In this document: in pieces, positions 23,335 through 29,861 of the stretch
Numbering within the stretch: position 1 is the first letter of the stretch
How the letters are laid out: each line of letters begins with the position of its first letter
Virus record (IMG/VR): IMGVR_UViG_3300045999_006266
Span: 1 to 30,021 of that record
Length of the DNA: 30,021 nt
Source of the DNA: a virus
Reading direction: 5' to 3' (one strand)
Notes under the pieces: generated by a model
The model's database searches: none
What the model saw: the letters and a program-made list of their open reading frames with translations, nothing else
What the model was told of the DNA's origin: nothing
Made by a program: the position numbers and the translations under genes

Positions 23335-23369
23335 TTGCGATAAGCGCAACTGCACTATAGTGCAGGCTC
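23335..23369 (+). promoter_or_regulatory. Divergent control region with palindromic operator and repressor promoter
   Basis: The 16-bp perfect palindrome CTGCACTATAGTGCAG lies at 23350-23365 between the divergent repressor and minus-strand operon. TATAGT (23356-23361) inside it can serve as a -10 box toward the repressor, with TTGCGA (23335-23340) as a possible -35 box at 15 bases, slightly short of ideal. Transcription would start about position 23368-23370, at the repressor ATG itself. The palindrome covers the -10 in both directions, so the repressor probably regulates both transcripts. Confidence 0.6.
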
Positions 23370-23591
23370 ATGCAGTACCACACCCTAGGCACCTTGATCC
23401 GCCTCCACCGGGAGAACCTTGAGATGTCGCGCGCGGAGCTGGCCCGACAGATCGGCGTGCACCCTTCGCAGCTCACGCGCTGGGAAGCCGGCGACCACAA
23501 GCCGTCCCTGTCGGCGATGCTTGCCCTGGGGAAGGCCCTCGACGTCGACCCGGTTGAGCTTATGAGCGCCGCCGCCGTGGACGCGCGATGA
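23370..23591 (+). CDS. Xre/Cro-CI-type helix-turn-helix repressor
   Basis: A 73-residue protein made up almost only of an HTH_3 domain (residues about 6-62): LIRLHRENLEMSRAELARQIG is followed by the recognition helix HPSQLTRWEAG and a closing PSLSAMLALGKALDVDP. It lacks a C-terminal dimerisation/peptidase domain, so it resembles a Cro or small C-type regulator rather than a full CI. There is no Shine-Dalgarno site; the predicted transcript start falls at the ATG, so translation may be leaderless, as for CI from lambda PRM. The palindrome directly upstream is the probable operator. The stop overlaps the RusA start (ATGA). Confidence 0.85.
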   Translation: MQYHTLGTLIRLHRENLEMSRAELARQIGVHPSQLTRWEAGDHKPSLSAMLALGKALDVDPVELMSAAAVDAR

Positions 23592-24016
23592 CCGCTGACT
23601 ACACCATCGGCCTCGTCCCCCGCGGGGCCTCACGTCCACGAGCTGCTCGAGGAGGTGGGCGCGTCTACATGCCACCCGAGCATCGCGCGTGGATGGACGC
23701 TGCCGTGACCATGCTGCGAGAGCAGCGCCAGGGGGAGGCCATGCCAGGCCCCGTGGCCGTTGAGATCGTGGCCATCTGGCCGCTTCCGAAGGCGCGTCCC
23801 GCATGGTGCGACCGTGAGCGGTGGAAGCGCCGCGAGGAGACGCTCGGCATTCCCTACGCCACGAAGCCCGACGCCGACAACGTCGGGAAGATCGTGCTCG
23901 ACGCCCTGGTCGAAGCGGGCATCCTCGAGGACGATCGCTTCGTGGTGGAGCTCAACATGAGCAAGCGGGCGGTGCCCGACGCAGGCCGGATCGACATCTG
24001 GGTGACCCCCGTCTAG
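23588..24016 (+). CDS. rusA: RusA-family Holliday junction resolvase
   Basis: A 142-residue member of the RusA family, a metal-dependent endonuclease that resolves four-way DNA junctions in phage recombination or replication. The signature is KPDADNVGKIVLDALVEAG with D95 and D97, then ILEDDRFV (D115, D116), the acidic residues matching the catalytic aspartates of the family. ELNMSKRAV follows. Overlap with the repressor gene (ATGA at 23588) makes them co-translated. A short N-terminal extension with Arg/Gly precedes the domain. A gap of 80 bases follows, with a small 5-bp stem (24070-24074 with 24081-24085) just before the next ribosome binding site. Confidence 0.9.
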   Translation: MTADYTIGLVPRGASRPRAARGGGRVYMPPEHRAWMDAAVTMLREQRQGEAMPGPVAVEIVAIWPLPKARPAWCDRERWKRREETLGIPYATKPDADNVGKIVLDALVEAGILEDDRFVVELNMSKRAVPDAGRIDIWVTPV

Positions 24017-24096
24017 AAAGTTCACGCGTCCCCCTTGCGCGCTTCACACGATATGGGTACTTCTAGTTCGTCGTCACCCGACGACAGGAGGACCCA

Positions 24097-24222
24097 ATGA
24101 GCTTCTACGACACCCTTCGCTGCCTCTACTACGACCCGCGCTACGTGTGGGACCTTCACGGCGACAGCATCGCCGGCGGGGTCGCCGTCTTCTTCCTCAT
24201 GTTCGTCATGTGGGGATGGTGA
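24097..24222 (+). CDS. Small single-span membrane peptide
   Basis: A 41-residue protein with a charged, Tyr-rich N-terminal half (MSFYDTLRCLYYDPRYVWD) and one C-terminal membrane segment (AGGVAVFFLMFVMWGW). The start ATG 24097 has AGGAGG upstream at 24086-24091. It is too short for many gene callers but has a strong site and tight coupling (TGATG) to the next gene. Function unknown; phages encode many such small membrane peptides, some inhibitory to the host. Confidence 0.6.
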   Translation: MSFYDTLRCLYYDPRYVWDLHGDSIAGGVAVFFLMFVMWGW

Positions 24223-24443
24223 TGACCATCCGGTGGCTTGAGACTGGCCTCGGCTGGCGCGCGGACATGGAGGCGGGCGTTGTCCTCCTGGTGAACCGCG
24301 CCCATCGCGGCGGCGGGTACTCGTGGGAGCTCAGCGCGTTCCACGCCGACGACGACGCGCGTGGCATCCAGCCGACGGACGCGAGCGCGAAGCATCTCGC
24401 GGAGAAGGCCTACCGCGCGTGGCGCGCAAGGCAGGTCGTATGA
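24222..24443 (+). CDS. Small hypothetical protein
   Basis: A 73-residue protein containing EAGVVLLVNRAHRGGGYSWEL and a C-terminal helix (ASAKHLAEKAYRAWRARQ). ATG 24222 overlaps the stop of the membrane peptide, and a GTG one codon earlier is also in frame. The stop overlaps the next micro-frame (ATGA). Function unknown. Confidence 0.65.
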   Translation: MTIRWLETGLGWRADMEAGVVLLVNRAHRGGGYSWELSAFHADDDARGIQPTDASAKHLAEKAYRAWRARQVV

Positions 24444-24496
24444 AGGTCGGAGACATCATCGCGGCGCTGGTGCGTCGCTTCGGGAGGTGGCCGTGA
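24440..24496 (+). CDS. Possible 18-residue micro-gene
   Basis: An ATGA overlap with the preceding gene opens an 18-residue basic frame (MKVGDIIAALVRRFGRWP) that ends in a GTGA overlap with the next gene. It fits the chain of coupled starts exactly, and the fit suggests a real coupling peptide. Its small size makes it unproven. Confidence 0.35.
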   Translation: MKVGDIIAALVRRFGRWP

Positions 24497-24627
24497 TCGA
24501 GATCATCAAGTGGCGTCGTGCCGGGAAGGCCTTGACCGCGGCCCAGATCGACATCCTCCCCGGCGGGATCATCCATCCCATCGGCGAAGGCAGCAACGTC
24601 CTCACCATGCCCACCCGGAGCCGCTAA
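24493..24627 (+). CDS. Small hypothetical protein
   Basis: A 44-residue protein (MIEIIKWRRAGKALTAAQ..., with IDILPGGIIHPIGEGSN). GTG 24493 is preceded by GGGAGG at 24482-24487, and the stop is one base before the next ATG. The frame is open upstream but only as a shadow. Function unknown. Confidence 0.5.
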   Translation: MIEIIKWRRAGKALTAAQIDILPGGIIHPIGEGSNVLTMPTRSR

Positions 24628-24628
24628 C

Positions 24629-25405
24629 ATGTCGACCATCCAAGACCGCATCAAGCTGAAGCGCGACGCCGTGTGGGCCCTGAGCGACGCCATCCGGGCC
24701 GCCGAAGCGCTCGACCAGTGGTTCACCCACGACCGCGCGCGTGAGTCGGAGGTGAGCCGCGGGCTCATCGAGCAGGGCCTCCTCGAGATCTTCCGGGGCC
24801 GAGCCGCCCTCGCCGCCCAGCAGATCGACCTGACGGAGGTCGACCACGTGACGGTAGCCGTGTCGAAGCATCCGGCGGGCGGGTGGCAGTGGTGCACGAA
24901 CCGCGACAACGGCCCCAGCGGTTACGACCCCGGCCTCGCTGACGCGAAGGAACACGCGGTACAGTACACGCGCCTGTGGCTCGCGGATCTGCGCGATGTC
25001 GACAACGAATACGACGAGACGGCAGAGATCGTCGCCGATGCCGTGGCCCAGGAGCGCGCCGCCGTGGTGGCGTTCCTGCGCGCGCGAGCTGACGCGGAGC
25101 TCAACGCAGGCCGTGAGACGGACTACTACGTGCTCTGCTCCGCGGCGTGGGCCGTCGAGGCGCGTGGAACGGCGCGCACCTTCGAGGCCAAGGTACGGCA
25201 GGTGACGGGGATGACGATCGCCGACATTCCCCTCGGTGACCCTGTCGACGTTCTCGCGGGGCAGATCGCTGCGTACGACGCGAGCACGAACACGTACCTG
25301 GTGTACGGTGGCTACCCCCACGTCGGCGAAGACGGCGCTGAGACGTGGCCTGCGTCGTCGGCTCGCATCGTGACACTCCCCATGCACGAAGAGGAGGGGG
25401 CATGA
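24629..25405 (+). CDS. Hypothetical phage protein
   Basis: A 258-residue acidic protein of unknown family. Residues about 1-60 are helical (IKLKRDAVWALSDAIRAAEALDQWF). Residues about 70-115 contain VDHVTVAVSKHPAGGWQWC, a beta stretch. Residues about 130-160 are a helix with AVAQERAAVVAFLRARAD. The tail is acidic and ends in HEEEGA. The helix phrase ERAAVVAFL recurs as ERAAVVAWL in the next gene, suggesting a shared small domain. It starts one base after the previous stop and overlaps the next start (ATGA). Confidence 0.7.
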   Translation: MSTIQDRIKLKRDAVWALSDAIRAAEALDQWFTHDRARESEVSRGLIEQGLLEIFRGRAALAAQQIDLTEVDHVTVAVSKHPAGGWQWCTNRDNGPSGYDPGLADAKEHAVQYTRLWLADLRDVDNEYDETAEIVADAVAQERAAVVAFLRARADAELNAGRETDYYVLCSAAWAVEARGTARTFEAKVRQVTGMTIADIPLGDPVDVLAGQIAAYDASTNTYLVYGGYPHVGEDGAETWPASSARIVTLPMHEEEGA

Positions 25406-25713
25406 GCATCGCCCTCGATGAGATTCGCGAGCGAGCCGTATCTGTGTCGCAGGGCGCGTACCGTGTCGTGCGCGCAGAGGACTTCGAGGCGCTGGTCACG
25501 GAGGTGGAGCGCCTTCTGGCGCAGCGCATCCTGAGCAACGAAGACTTCGCACGGTCGTTCGACATGGGCCTCGCAGCGGGGGAGAGGCGCGAGCGCGCCG
25601 CCGTGGTGGCGTGGCTGGGTGACGCAGACATGGCATGTGGCGAGCGCACTGTGCTTGCGCGGGTCACGCGTCTCATCGAGCGCGGGTTGCACCGCAGCGA
25701 GGAGGGGGCATGA
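25402..25713 (+). CDS. Small hypothetical protein
   Basis: A 103-residue mostly helical acidic protein with DFEALVTEVERLLAQRI and the shared phrase RRERAAVVAWLGD. ATG 25402 overlaps the stop of the preceding gene; the frame is open back to 25345 only as a shadow. Relation to its upstream neighbour through the ERAAVVA helix suggests duplication of a small domain. Function unknown. Confidence 0.65.
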   Translation: MSIALDEIRERAVSVSQGAYRVVRAEDFEALVTEVERLLAQRILSNEDFARSFDMGLAAGERRERAAVVAWLGDADMACGERTVLARVTRLIERGLHRSEEGA

Positions 25714-26126
25714 CCGAAGAACAGATCGAGCTCGGGCGCCGCGCCGTCGCGTGCAAGGGCTGGCGATGGATGCCGGGGATGCTCGCTCGCGACGCGAGGT
25801 GGATCCTTCACCGCATACAAGATGACGGTTCTGCGCTAGACCTCAGCGATGACATCCTAGAGCGCGGATGGGGGTACTCTACTAAGACGCTCCGACCGAT
25901 CTTCGATGACCCCGCCACCCTGGGATGTTTGCTCGCGCTGGTGCGGGAGGCATGGAATGACAAGGCCATGACCTGTGCGCGAGTTGATGTGCTCGACACC
26001 TACATCGCACCGCTTCCCGGTGGCTACCCATATGGTGTCGTCGGAATGGACCGCAGGCGTATCTTCAAACGGTACTTCGGTTCCGAAGCTGAGGCCCTCG
26101 TCGCAGCGCTGGAGGCTGCGCCATGA
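25710..26126 (+). CDS. Conserved hypothetical phage protein
   Basis: A 138-residue protein starting in an ATGA overlap. It contains LGRRAVACKGWRWMPGML, ILERGWGYSTKTLRPIFDDP and LGCLLALVREAW. Proteins of this kind, opening with a 'Gly-Arg-Arg-Ala-Val-Ala-Cys' helix and WRWMPGM, occur in other phages as small hypotheticals near the replication module. Stop and next start overlap (ATGA). Function unknown. Confidence 0.7.
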   Translation: MTEEQIELGRRAVACKGWRWMPGMLARDARWILHRIQDDGSALDLSDDILERGWGYSTKTLRPIFDDPATLGCLLALVREAWNDKAMTCARVDVLDTYIAPLPGGYPYGVVGMDRRRIFKRYFGSEAEALVAALEAAP

Positions 26127-26659
26127 CCCGCACAAACACCCCGTGGCGTTCGTCAGAGTTTGAGCGTGCCCGCCAGCTACGCGAGGAGGGCCTCTCCTGG
26201 CGAGAGGTGGGGGAGCGCCTCGGGCGGTCCGAGTCGGCGATGCATTCGATGGTCGCCGTCCTCAAGGACGCCGATTGGTCCGCGCGTGACCTAGTTGAGG
26301 TCGCGCCCCCGCCGGCAGTTCCGCCCAAGTACACCTACCGGCACTGGCGTCCGAGCGAGCTGGCGAAGGCGCGAGACATGCGCGCGAACGGCGCGACATG
26401 GCCCGAGATCGGGGCAGCCCTCGGGCGGCAACCCGACGCCGTCGCACAATACGTCGGCACGGCGAACAAGGAGGCCGCTATGGTCGAGGTGACCGGGCGG
26501 AAGAACGCTCGCTACGCCGCCCTCTCCGAGCATGAGCGGAAGCTCGTGGATGCGAAGCTGAACGAGGGCCTCGGTGTCCGCGCGGTGGGCGAGCACGTGG
26601 GCAGGCATTGGTACGTCATCAGCGTCTACAAGCGGACGAGGGGCATGCATGCCAGGTAG
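26123..26659 (+). CDS. DNA-binding protein with three Myb/HTH-like repeats
   Basis: A 178-residue protein with three related helical units: residues about 8-45 (FERARQLREEGLSWREVGERLGR), about 72-112 (ELAKARDMRANGATWPEIGAALGR) and about 130-170 (ERKLVDAKLNEGLGVRAVGEHVGR). Each has the pattern helix, Gly, Trp/Val-x-Glu-Ile/Val-Gly-x-x-Leu-Gly-Arg, helix, typical of helix-turn-helix or Myb/SANT-like DNA-binding units. A Pro-rich linker joins the first two. It probably binds phage DNA, as a transcription or replication regulator. It overlaps the next gene by 11 bases and forms a tandem pair with it. Confidence 0.72.
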   Translation: MTRTNTPWRSSEFERARQLREEGLSWREVGERLGRSESAMHSMVAVLKDADWSARDLVEVAPPPAVPPKYTYRHWRPSELAKARDMRANGATWPEIGAALGRQPDAVAQYVGTANKEAAMVEVTGRKNARYAALSEHERKLVDAKLNEGLGVRAVGEHVGRHWYVISVYKRTRGMHAR

Positions 26660-27116
26660 ACCGTGGACACGCTCGCAGTTGCTCGAGCTCCGTCGCCTGC
26701 ACGACGAAGGGAAGACGGCACGGCAGATCGCCGTGGCCCTCGACAGGTCGCCCGAGGCCATCCGCACCCTCCGCGGCACCCTCGGCTTGCGGTTCTACGT
26801 GAAGGTATCGCCCGAGGAGCGCGCGCAGATCGAAGAGCTCCACGCCGCGGGCGTCCGAGACATCGACATTGCGAGCCAGCTGGACCGCGCAGTGACTACG
26901 GTGAGGAAGATCCTCGGCATCCACCTGGCGGTGAAGAAGCCCTGGACAGGCGCGGAGACGAAGAAGCTCTACAGGCTGCGAGGCGAAGGGAAGACGTACC
27001 CGGAGATCGGCAAGCTGATGGACAGGTCGCCCCACGCTTGCGTCATGCGGTACGTGAACTGGGAGAAGGTGCGGAAGAAGCGCGAAGCCGACAGGAAGCG
27101 GCAACGCCGCGCGTGA
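26649..27116 (+). CDS. Second DNA-binding protein with three Myb/HTH-like repeats
   Basis: A 155-residue basic protein organised like its upstream neighbour: units at about residues 5-45 (LLELRRLHDEGKTARQIAVALDR), 55-95 (AQIEELHAAGVRDIDIASQLDR) and 100-140 (TKKLYRLRGEGKTYPEIGKLMDR). The repeated pattern with LDRS/MDRS and a following helix marks helix-turn-helix-like units. ATG 26649 lies inside the end of the preceding gene; the frame is open further upstream only as a shadow. It ends directly before the structured region at 27123-27299, a possible target for it. Paralogy with the neighbour is likely from the shared architecture. Confidence 0.72.
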   Translation: MPGRPWTRSQLLELRRLHDEGKTARQIAVALDRSPEAIRTLRGTLGLRFYVKVSPEERAQIEELHAAGVRDIDIASQLDRAVTTVRKILGIHLAVKKPWTGAETKKLYRLRGEGKTYPEIGKLMDRSPHACVMRYVNWEKVRKKREADRKRQRRA

Positions 27117-27122
27117 GGTTTG

Positions 27123-27214
27123 CCGTGAGACGTGGCCCTCGTCTAGGGTCTTCTTCAGGGGTCACGTCTCACGGTCTCGCGCTTGCACGGTTGCCAAGGT
27201 CCGGCTACGAGACG
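27123..27214 (+). repeat. Inverted repeats and GAGACG hexamers in origin-like region
   Basis: The perfect 12-bp inverted repeat CCGTGAGACGTG (27123-27134) and CACGTCTCACGG (27163-27174) extends by wobble and normal pairs to about 17 bp around an 18-base loop. A second pair, GTCTCG (27174-27179) and CGAGAC (27208-27213), follows. GAGACG or its complement occurs at 27127-27132, 27165-27170, 27209-27214 and again at 27276-27281, alternating in strand. The location between DNA-binding proteins and the primase suggests an origin or regulator site. Confidence 0.6.
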
Positions 27215-27220
27215 TTTGTC

Positions 27221-27299
27221 CTCGCCGGACGCGGGCTGATCCCCCGTAGGGGGGAGGGGCTGAAGCCCTTCCCCCCGTCTCCCCGGCAAGGTCGGCGAG
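27221..27299 (+). promoter_or_regulatory. Structured leader before the primase gene
   Basis: A 13-nt to 13-nt stem (27249-27261 with 27264-27276, one wobble) is nested inside the 7-bp outer stem CTCGCCG (27221-27227) with CGGCGAG (27293-27299). The outer stem ends three bases before the primase ATG at 27303 and pairs with the only purine-rich sequence near it, so it may hide the start. CCCCC (27241-27245) could instead pair with GGGGG (27249-27253), giving an alternative fold. Confidence 0.6.
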
Positions 27300-27302
27300 T
27301 AC

Positions 27303-28178
27303 ATGAACAGAGACTATGCCCTGCGCTATGCAGCGGCGGGGATGCGTGTGCACCCCCTGTACGAAGTAGACCCGGTCACACAGACCTGCGCTTGCCAAGC
27401 GGGCGCGTCATGCAGCGAGAAGCAGCGGGGCAAGCACCCGCGCCTCGGTGGCTGGCAAGAGAAGGCAACGACGGACGCCGACACCGTGCGGGCGTGGTGG
27501 ACACGCTGGCCCTCGGCAGGCGTGGGCCTCGCCACGGGTAGCGCCTCGCGCGTGTGGGTCCTTGACCTCGATGGGCCCGAGGCGGGCGCGTGGTACGAGG
27601 CGCAGGTCGCGCGGCACGGGCTCACGCGCACGCTGGGTGTCCACACCTCGCGGGGGTTTCACCTCTATTGGCGCTGGCCCGCGGACGCGGTCGTGAAGAA
27701 CGCCCAGGGGCTGAAGGCCGTGGGCGCACCGAACGTCGACGTGCGCGGCGAGGGTGGGTACGTCTGCGCCCCACCGACGGTGCACCGCAGCGGGCACGTG
27801 TACACGTGGGAGACGCAGCTCGCAGCGTTTCAGCGGGAGATGGTCGAGGCTCCGACGTGGCTGCTCGACATCGTGAAGGAGAAGCCGAAGCCGCCACCGA
27901 AGCGCCCGATCCGTGTCGAGCCTCGGGTCGCGTGGACGCGGGACGCGGCAGACCGCGAGCTCGCGCGTATGCTGCGCCTCGACCCATCGGCGCGGGTATC
28001 GCTCGGTGCCAGCCTGCAAGGGGACATCATGGACGCCGCGGGGCACGTGCGGCACGTTCGGTGCCCCAAGTGCGGCGATAGGTCCGTGTGGTGGACCATC
28101 GCAGGCCCCGGGCACGCCAAGTGCTCGCACGTCAACTCATGCGGCTACATCGCTCCCCTCATCGACCTGTGCACCTAG
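27303..28178 (+). CDS. PrimPol-type bifunctional DNA primase/polymerase
   Basis: A 291-residue protein with an N-terminal PrimPol (AEP superfamily) domain. C29, C31 and C37 precede GKHPRLGGW (residues 43-51). Catalytic aspartates D88 and D90 lie in WVLDLDGPE, TSRGFH (115-120) supplies the conserved His, and D146 follows in NVDVRGEGG. Together these form the metal-binding site for primer synthesis. A C-terminal zinc-binding module has C254, C257, C274 and C280. It likely primes phage DNA replication with the VapE-like ATPase encoded ten bases downstream. The start ATG 27303 has a poor ribosome binding site, covered by the structured leader. The family call is firm; the domain limits are approximate. 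Confidence 0.9.
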   Translation: MNRDYALRYAAAGMRVHPLYEVDPVTQTCACQAGASCSEKQRGKHPRLGGWQEKATTDADTVRAWWTRWPSAGVGLATGSASRVWVLDLDGPEAGAWYEAQVARHGLTRTLGVHTSRGFHLYWRWPADAVVKNAQGLKAVGAPNVDVRGEGGYVCAPPTVHRSGHVYTWETQLAAFQREMVEAPTWLLDIVKEKPKPPPKRPIRVEPRVAWTRDAADRELARMLRLDPSARVSLGASLQGDIMDAAGHVRHVRCPKCGDRSVWWTIAGPGHAKCSHVNSCGYIAPLIDLCT

Positions 28179-28187
28179 GAGTTCCTC

Positions 28188-29486
28188 ATGCCAACCCGTG
28201 AAGAGATGCGCGCATCGCTCAACATCGCCGCCCCAGCTGCCGACGAGGACTTCGACCTCGGGCTGGAAATGTTCCCGCCGAAGGTCGTGGGCGGCGTCAT
28301 CATCCCGTCGCGCCCCATGAAGACGGTGCGGAACCTAGATCGCATCCTCCGTGGAGATCCGATGTTCGCAGGCGCGATCCGCTGGAACGAACTGGCGCAG
28401 GCCGTGGAATGGTCGGGCCAGCTCATTCAGGACTACTTGGTATCCGAGCTCCGTATCGCCATCGCTGAGCGTCACGACGTGGAGTTTCCAGTGCGAGAAC
28501 TGAACGACATCATCGAGCTCATCGCCCGCGGGAACTCCTACCACCCCGTGCGGGAGTACCTCGAGACGCTCGAATGGGACGGGGTCCCCCGCCTGTCCTC
28601 CTGGCTCTCGGAGTGGCTCGGCGTCGAGGATACCGAGCTGGCCAAGGAGTACGCCCGCAAGTTCTTCGTGGGGGCCGTCGCCCGCGCGTATAGCCCCGGC
28701 TGCAAGATGCAGACGGCCCTCGTCCTGCACGGGCTTCAGGGCGCGTACAAGTCCACATTCGTCGAGACGATCGCCCGCCAGCCGAGCTGGTCCTCGACCA
28801 CGCAGATCGATTGGGACTCGAAGGACCGCTATCAGCAGATTCAGGGCAAGTGGTTCTACGAGCTGGGCGAGCTGAGCGGCATGGGGAAGGCCGACATGAA
28901 CACCATCAAGAACTTCCTCAGCAGCGACAAGGATTCGTTCCGCCCGAGCTACGGGCGCCACAACGTTGAGCGCCTTCGTCAGTGCGTCTTCATCGGTACG
29001 ACGAACGACGTGGACTGCCTCGCGGACCCGACAGGCGACCGCCGGTTCTGGGTCGTGACCGCGAACCGGATCGACATCGATCGCGTGCGCGTGGAGATCG
29101 ACGCCGTGTGGGCTGAAGCCGTGGTCGCCTACAAGGCAGGTGAACCTTGGCACCTCAGCCGAGAGCACGACCAGATGCGCGCTCGCGCGAACGAGGCCTA
29201 CAGGCGCGAGGATCCGCTTATGAACGCGCTGGCCAGCTACTCGCACGGGCGGTCGTGGTTCACCGCGCAGGACTTCTGGACGCACCTCGACTACCCGTTG
29301 CCCCAGCTCACGCAGTCGGTGCTCACCCGCATCGGGCAGGTCATGGCCATCATCGACACGCACGACCGCAAGCAGATCCGGGTCGGTGCCGCCCAGGTGC
29401 GCGGCTTCCGTCTCAGGCCCGCGTCGGATGCTTCACCCGTCACACCCTACGAGGACGAGGGTGTGACAAGGGGTGTGACATGGTAA
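28188..29486 (+). CDS. VapE-like P-loop ATPase (replicative helicase)
   Basis: A 432-residue protein of the virulence-associated E family, related to superfamily 3 helicases and normally paired with PrimPol. N-terminal helices precede the phage-typical SYHPVREYLETLEWDG near residues 117-132. The P-loop is GLQGAYKST at 182-190, with Tyr in place of the Gly before Lys; small or hydrophobic residues are seen there in other VapE proteins. Acidic E225 and E228 lie in WFYELGELSG. GTTNDVDCLADPTGDRRFW near 271-291 supplies sensor and Arg-finger positions. AGGAG at 28177-28181 precedes ATG 28188. The last codons carry GGTGTGAC repeats. Confidence 0.88.
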   Translation: MPTREEMRASLNIAAPAADEDFDLGLEMFPPKVVGGVIIPSRPMKTVRNLDRILRGDPMFAGAIRWNELAQAVEWSGQLIQDYLVSELRIAIAERHDVEFPVRELNDIIELIARGNSYHPVREYLETLEWDGVPRLSSWLSEWLGVEDTELAKEYARKFFVGAVARAYSPGCKMQTALVLHGLQGAYKSTFVETIARQPSWSSTTQIDWDSKDRYQQIQGKWFYELGELSGMGKADMNTIKNFLSSDKDSFRPSYGRHNVERLRQCVFIGTTNDVDCLADPTGDRRFWVVTANRIDIDRVRVEIDAVWAEAVVAYKAGEPWHLSREHDQMRARANEAYRREDPLMNALASYSHGRSWFTAQDFWTHLDYPLPQLTQSVLTRIGQVMAIIDTHDRKQIRVGAAQVRGFRLRPASDASPVTPYEDEGVTRGVTW

Positions 29487-29612
29487 ACCCGCCTAGAACC
29501 TACAATAATAGACCTTGTCACAGCCTCTTCAACCTTTAGTCAGTAAAACTTCTTAAGGGCTTTCGGATTCGTAGTTCATCAGATCACCCTGAAGAGGGTG
29601 TGACGGTGTGAC
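29439..29612 (+). repeat. GGTGTGAC octamer repeats around the VapE gene end
   Basis: Direct copies lie at 29460-29467, 29472-29479, 29597-29604 and 29605-29612, the last two touching. An inverted copy at 29439-29446 (GTCACACC) forms a 9-bp stem with the first (29439-29447 with 29459-29467). The stretch between the two groups (about 29490-29580) is the most AT-rich part of the window and has a CACCCT/AGGGTG stem at 29585-29600. Origin iterons or operator sites are likely. Confidence 0.7.
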
Positions 29613-29632
29613 GGGTGAAGCATGGAGGATCG

Positions 29633-29860
29633 ATGGAACGTCAACGGCACTACATCCACGGCGACCCCTGCGAGGCGCTCGACGGGACGCACTACTGCGC
29701 GTTCCGGGATCTCTTCGTGCGCTTGGAGGAGCTGGACCTCGGGCCGAAGGGTCACGCGAGGTACAAGCGCATGCGGGAAGCGGCGGCGAGGAAGAGCACT
29801 GCGCGCTTCCGGGTGATGCTCAACGCACTGGGGAATCCCTTCGGCCTCGGGGCATGGTGA
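29633..29860 (+). CDS. Small hypothetical protein
   Basis: A 75-residue basic protein with a Cys/His-rich N-terminal part (YIHGDPCEALDGTHYCAFRDLF) and a helical, Lys/Arg-rich middle (KGHARYKRMREAAARKSTARF). ATG 29633 has GGAGG upstream at 29624-29628; a GTG at 29615 gives six more residues but has no better site. C and H spacing hints at a small zinc-binding protein. It follows the VapE gene after the AT-rich gap. Function unknown. Confidence 0.65.
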   Translation: MERQRHYIHGDPCEALDGTHYCAFRDLFVRLEELDLGPKGHARYKRMREAAARKSTARFRVMLNALGNPFGLGAW

Positions 29861-29861
29861 C

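Noticed and set aside
28732-28758. Inactive P-loop in the VapE-like gene because of Tyr before Lys
   Set aside because: As I recall, other VapE-family proteins also vary at this position, so inactivation is not supported.
28335-29363. 342-codon minus-strand frame opposite the VapE gene
   Set aside because: The plus strand encodes clear VapE motifs; the reverse frame is a high-GC shadow without a domain.
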